Below the pieces are notes generated by a model, which made no database searches, was not told the origin of the DNA, and saw only the letters and a program-made list of their open reading frames with translations. Position numbers and translations under genes: made by a program. A stretch of DNA of 64,000 nt from Cyanobium sp. ATX 6F1 (GTDB lineage Bacteria; Cyanobacteriota; Cyanobacteriia; PCC-6307; Cyanobiaceae). This document shows positions 62,140 to 64,000 of the stretch, piece after piece (position 1 is the first letter of the stretch; each line of letters opens with the position of its first letter). Location: the NCBI RefSeq assembly GCF_024346315.1, contig NZ_JAGQCS010000003.1, positions 248,001 through 312,000 on the forward strand, read 5' to 3'.

Positions 62140-63146
62140 GGGGCCGCCACAGGCCTGGGCTTCGGTGCTGACCAGATCAGCGGCAACAGGGTTGGTGCCA
62201 CAGCGATGCTGGACCAGCTGCCCACACCGATGCCCACCGCCAGGGCCAGGGCGAACCAGAACAGGGTGCTGCCACCGAAGAAGATCAGCCCCAACAGGGG
62301 AAGAGAGGTGGTCAGTGAGGTGTAGAGCGAACGGGTCAAGGTGGCATCCACGGCGTCATCCACCTGATCGGTGACGGGGAGATCCCCGAGGGCGGCCTGT
62401 TTTTCTCTGATGCGATCGAACACCACCACCGTGTCGGTGACCGAATAACCCGCCACCGTGAGCAGGGACACCGCGAACAACGTGTCAACTTCAATGCCGC
62501 CGATCAGGCCCAGCCAGGCGAACAGACCGCAGGTGATCAGGACGTCGTGGGCCAGACAGAGCATGGCCAGGAAGGCGTAGATACGGTCGTAGCGGAAGGT
62601 GATGTAGAGGGCGATGAACAGAAAGCTCACCAGCAGCGAGGTGATGCTGCTGCCGAGCAGCTGCGAGCCAAGGGTGGGGCCGATGGTGTCCACCTGGGTT
62701 CCCTTGCTGGACAAGGGTCCAAGACTTGGCTTGAGCCCCTCGATCACGGCGTTGGTCTGATCGGGCGAAAGGGCGCTGAGCCGCAGCAGGACCGTCTGCC
62801 CCTTGTCGAGCAGCTGCACCGAAGCCCCACTCAGGTTGGGGATGTCTCCCTTCTCCCCGCCGGGCAACTTGATCGCTTCGAGGGCGGAGCGCAGCTGGCT
62901 CGCCTGAAGACTGCCGCAGTCGGAACCGCAGCGCCGCTCCAGCTGGATCTGGGTACCGCCGGTGAAATCAAGGCCGGGCTTGAGGGGTGCGCCAATCGAT
63001 GGATTGATCCAGCAGAGCCCCATGCCGACCACGCTCAGCATGCAGGCCAGGCCGGAGATCCACCAGCACAACACCCGGTGGCGGTTGATGCGGAAGCGGG
63101 GGTGGATCGGGGTGGAGGGGAGTCGGGTCGAGGTGGGAAGAACCAT
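62136..63146 (-). CDS. secF: Protein translocase subunit SecF
   Basis: Proton-driven partner of SecYEG that pulls preproteins out on the trans side. 336 residues, six membrane helices. PGLDFTGGTQIQLERRC after the first helix, the periplasmic P4-like domain, then VAGYSVTDTVVVFDRIREKQA (conserved D and R) and LTRSLYTSLTTSLPLLGLIFFGGSTLFWFALALAVGIGVGSWSSI. 3 bp after secD. Confidence 0.95.
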   Translation of the reverse strand: MVLPTSTRLPSTPIHPRFRINRHRVLCWWISGLACMLSVVGMGLCWINPSIGAPLKPGLDFTGGTQIQLERRCGSDCGSLQASQLRSALEAIKLPGGEKGDIPNLSGASVQLLDKGQTVLLRLSALSPDQTNAVIEGLKPSLGPLSSKGTQVDTIGPTLGSQLLGSSITSLLVSFLFIALYITFRYDRIYAFLAMLCLAHDVLITCGLFAWLGLIGGIEVDTLFAVSLLTVAGYSVTDTVVVFDRIREKQAALGDLPVTDQVDDAVDATLTRSLYTSLTTSLPLLGLIFFGGSTLFWFALALAVGIGVGSWSSIAVAPTLLPLIWSAPKPRPVAAP

Positions 63147-63149
63147 GGA

Positions 63150-64000
63150 TCAGGCCGCTCCTCCAGGGAGCTGACGGGCGGGGATGAAGTAGGGCAGGCG
63201 GCGCAGGGCCGGATAGCTCATCAGCAGCCGCAGCAGGGTGCGCGTGCAACTGAGGGCGGTGAACAGGCTGAGCAACACGCCGATGCCGAGGGTGACGGCA
63301 AAGCCCTTGACCAGGCCGGTGCCGAGGGCGAACAGGGCCACGCAGCTGATCAGCGTGGTGACGTGGCCATCGAGGATCGAGGAAAAGGCCAGGGAGAAGC
63401 CCGTGTCGATCGAGCGGATCAAGGTGTTGCCCGCCCGCAGTTCCTCCTTCACCCGCTCGAAGATCAGCACGTTGGCATCCACCGCCATGCCGACGCTGAG
63501 GATGAACCCGGCGATGCCGGGCAGCGAGAGGGTGACGGGAATCAGGGCGTAGATCGCCAGGTTGAACAGGGCATAGAGGCTCAGGGCGATGACGGCGACG
63601 CCACCTGGGAGGCGATAGACCACCACCATGAACACCGCCACCAGGGCCAGGCCCGAAAGGCCGGCCAGCAGGCTGGAGCGGATGTTCTCGGCCCCCAGCG
63701 ACGGGCCCACGGTGCGCACCTCGATGATCTTCACGGGCAGCGGCAGGGAGCCCCCCCGCAGCTGCACCTCGAGATCCCGGGCCTCCTCGGCGGTGAAGTT
63801 GCCGGTGATGCTGGCGGAGCCGCCGCTGATGCCCGCCACGGCGAATTCCTGACCGACGCTGGCTTCGCTGATCGAGCGGCCGTCGAGCACGATCCCCAGC
63901 AGCCGGCCCTTGCCGGCGATCGATTTGGTCAGTTCAGCGAACTTGCGCCCCCCCTCCTGGTTGAAGGAGAGGGTCACATCCCAGCCCTGACCCGTCTGCT
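63150..64000 (-). CDS. secD: Protein translocase subunit SecD (5' end beyond window)
   Basis: The C-terminal 283 residues are present. The frame runs open to the window edge ([24 protein letters not shown] is at the P1 domain). Then [51 protein letters not shown], and the six-helix core with [21 protein letters not shown] (the DxNxLIFER motif) and [12 protein letters not shown]-like [15 protein letters not shown]. The gene starts outside the window. Confidence 0.95.
   Translation of the reverse strand, partial: QTGQGWDVTLSFNQEGGRKFAELTKSIAGKGRLLGIVLDGRSISEASVGQEFAVAGISGGSASITGNFTAEEARDLEVQLRGGSLPLPVKIIEVRTVGPSLGAENIRSSLLAGLSGLALVAVFMVVVYRLPGGVAVIALSLYALFNLAIYALIPVTLSLPGIAGFILSVGMAVDANVLIFERVKEELRAGNTLIRSIDTGFSLAFSSILDGHVTTLISCVALFALGTGLVKGFAVTLGIGVLLSLFTALSCTRTLLRLLMSYPALRRLPYFIPARQLPGGAA

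Overview
The window is typical core genome of a phycobilisome-containing unicellular cyanobacterium, most likely a high-GC alpha-picocyanobacterium of the Synechococcus/Cyanobium group. The evidence is pcyA, apcF, psb28, chlP, gun4, a SipA-like protein, the cyanobacterial GlpX-type FBPase/SBPase, ferredoxin-type sulfite reductase, ccsA, and very tight gene packing with ATGA-type overlaps and strong G+C bias (judged by eye). No rRNA, tRNA, insertion sequence, prophage or CRISPR array was found. Both ends cut a gene: purQ on the left and secD on the right.

Layout. 0-4.6 kb: purS-purQ; a small exported protein; a hupE-cobW metal operon behind a clear cobalamin riboswitch; a lumenal pentapeptide-repeat protein; upp. 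4.7-14.3 kb: central carbon and tetrapyrrole block with ilvD, a CIA30-like protein, pgl, gnd, glgC, hemA, glpX and divergent rpe. 14.5-21.3 kb: ccsA, an Lpt-type lipopolysaccharide export set (lptF/G-like, lptB, lptA-like), DUF309, typA and a VanY-like peptidase. 21.3-26.2 kb: chlP, then a lower-GC gap without a convincing gene, then a three-gene cassette (SAM methyltransferase, FAD oxidoreductase, type III polyketide synthase). This cassette is the most accessory-looking part of the window and the best candidate for an uncharacterised pathway.

26.2-38.3 kb: glyS, sir, a VanX-like dipeptidase, recG, an acidic-centred protein of unknown function, tsf, rpsB, a family-2 glycosyltransferase and a 51-aa basic protein with a good terminator. 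38.3-41.8 kb: a devBCA-type exporter directly downstream of pcyA. 41.8-49.7 kb: two M16 peptidase-like proteins (active and inactive), a SipA-like protein, bioY, lspA, an FHA-penicillin-binding-protein fusion and a membrane GTPase. 49.7-58.3 kb: a PLP decarboxylase, tadA, an aminotransferase, apcF, glnA, a methyltransferase, an RsbW-type ATPase and gun4. 58.3-64 kb: mnmH, psb28, two tandem AI-2E-family permeases, a small membrane protein, secF and secD.

The genes cover Calvin/pentose-phosphate/glycogen carbon flow (rpe, glpX, gnd, pgl, glgC), chlorophyll, haem and bilin supply (hemA, chlP, gun4, pcyA, apcF), nitrogen assimilation (glnA with candidate NtcA boxes) and envelope building (Lpt set, PBP, VanX/VanY, DevBCA). 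Two patterns recur: translationally coupled starts using non-AUG codons inside the upstream stop (TTGA, possibly CTGA), and convergent genes whose 3' ends overlap, by up to 143 bp.
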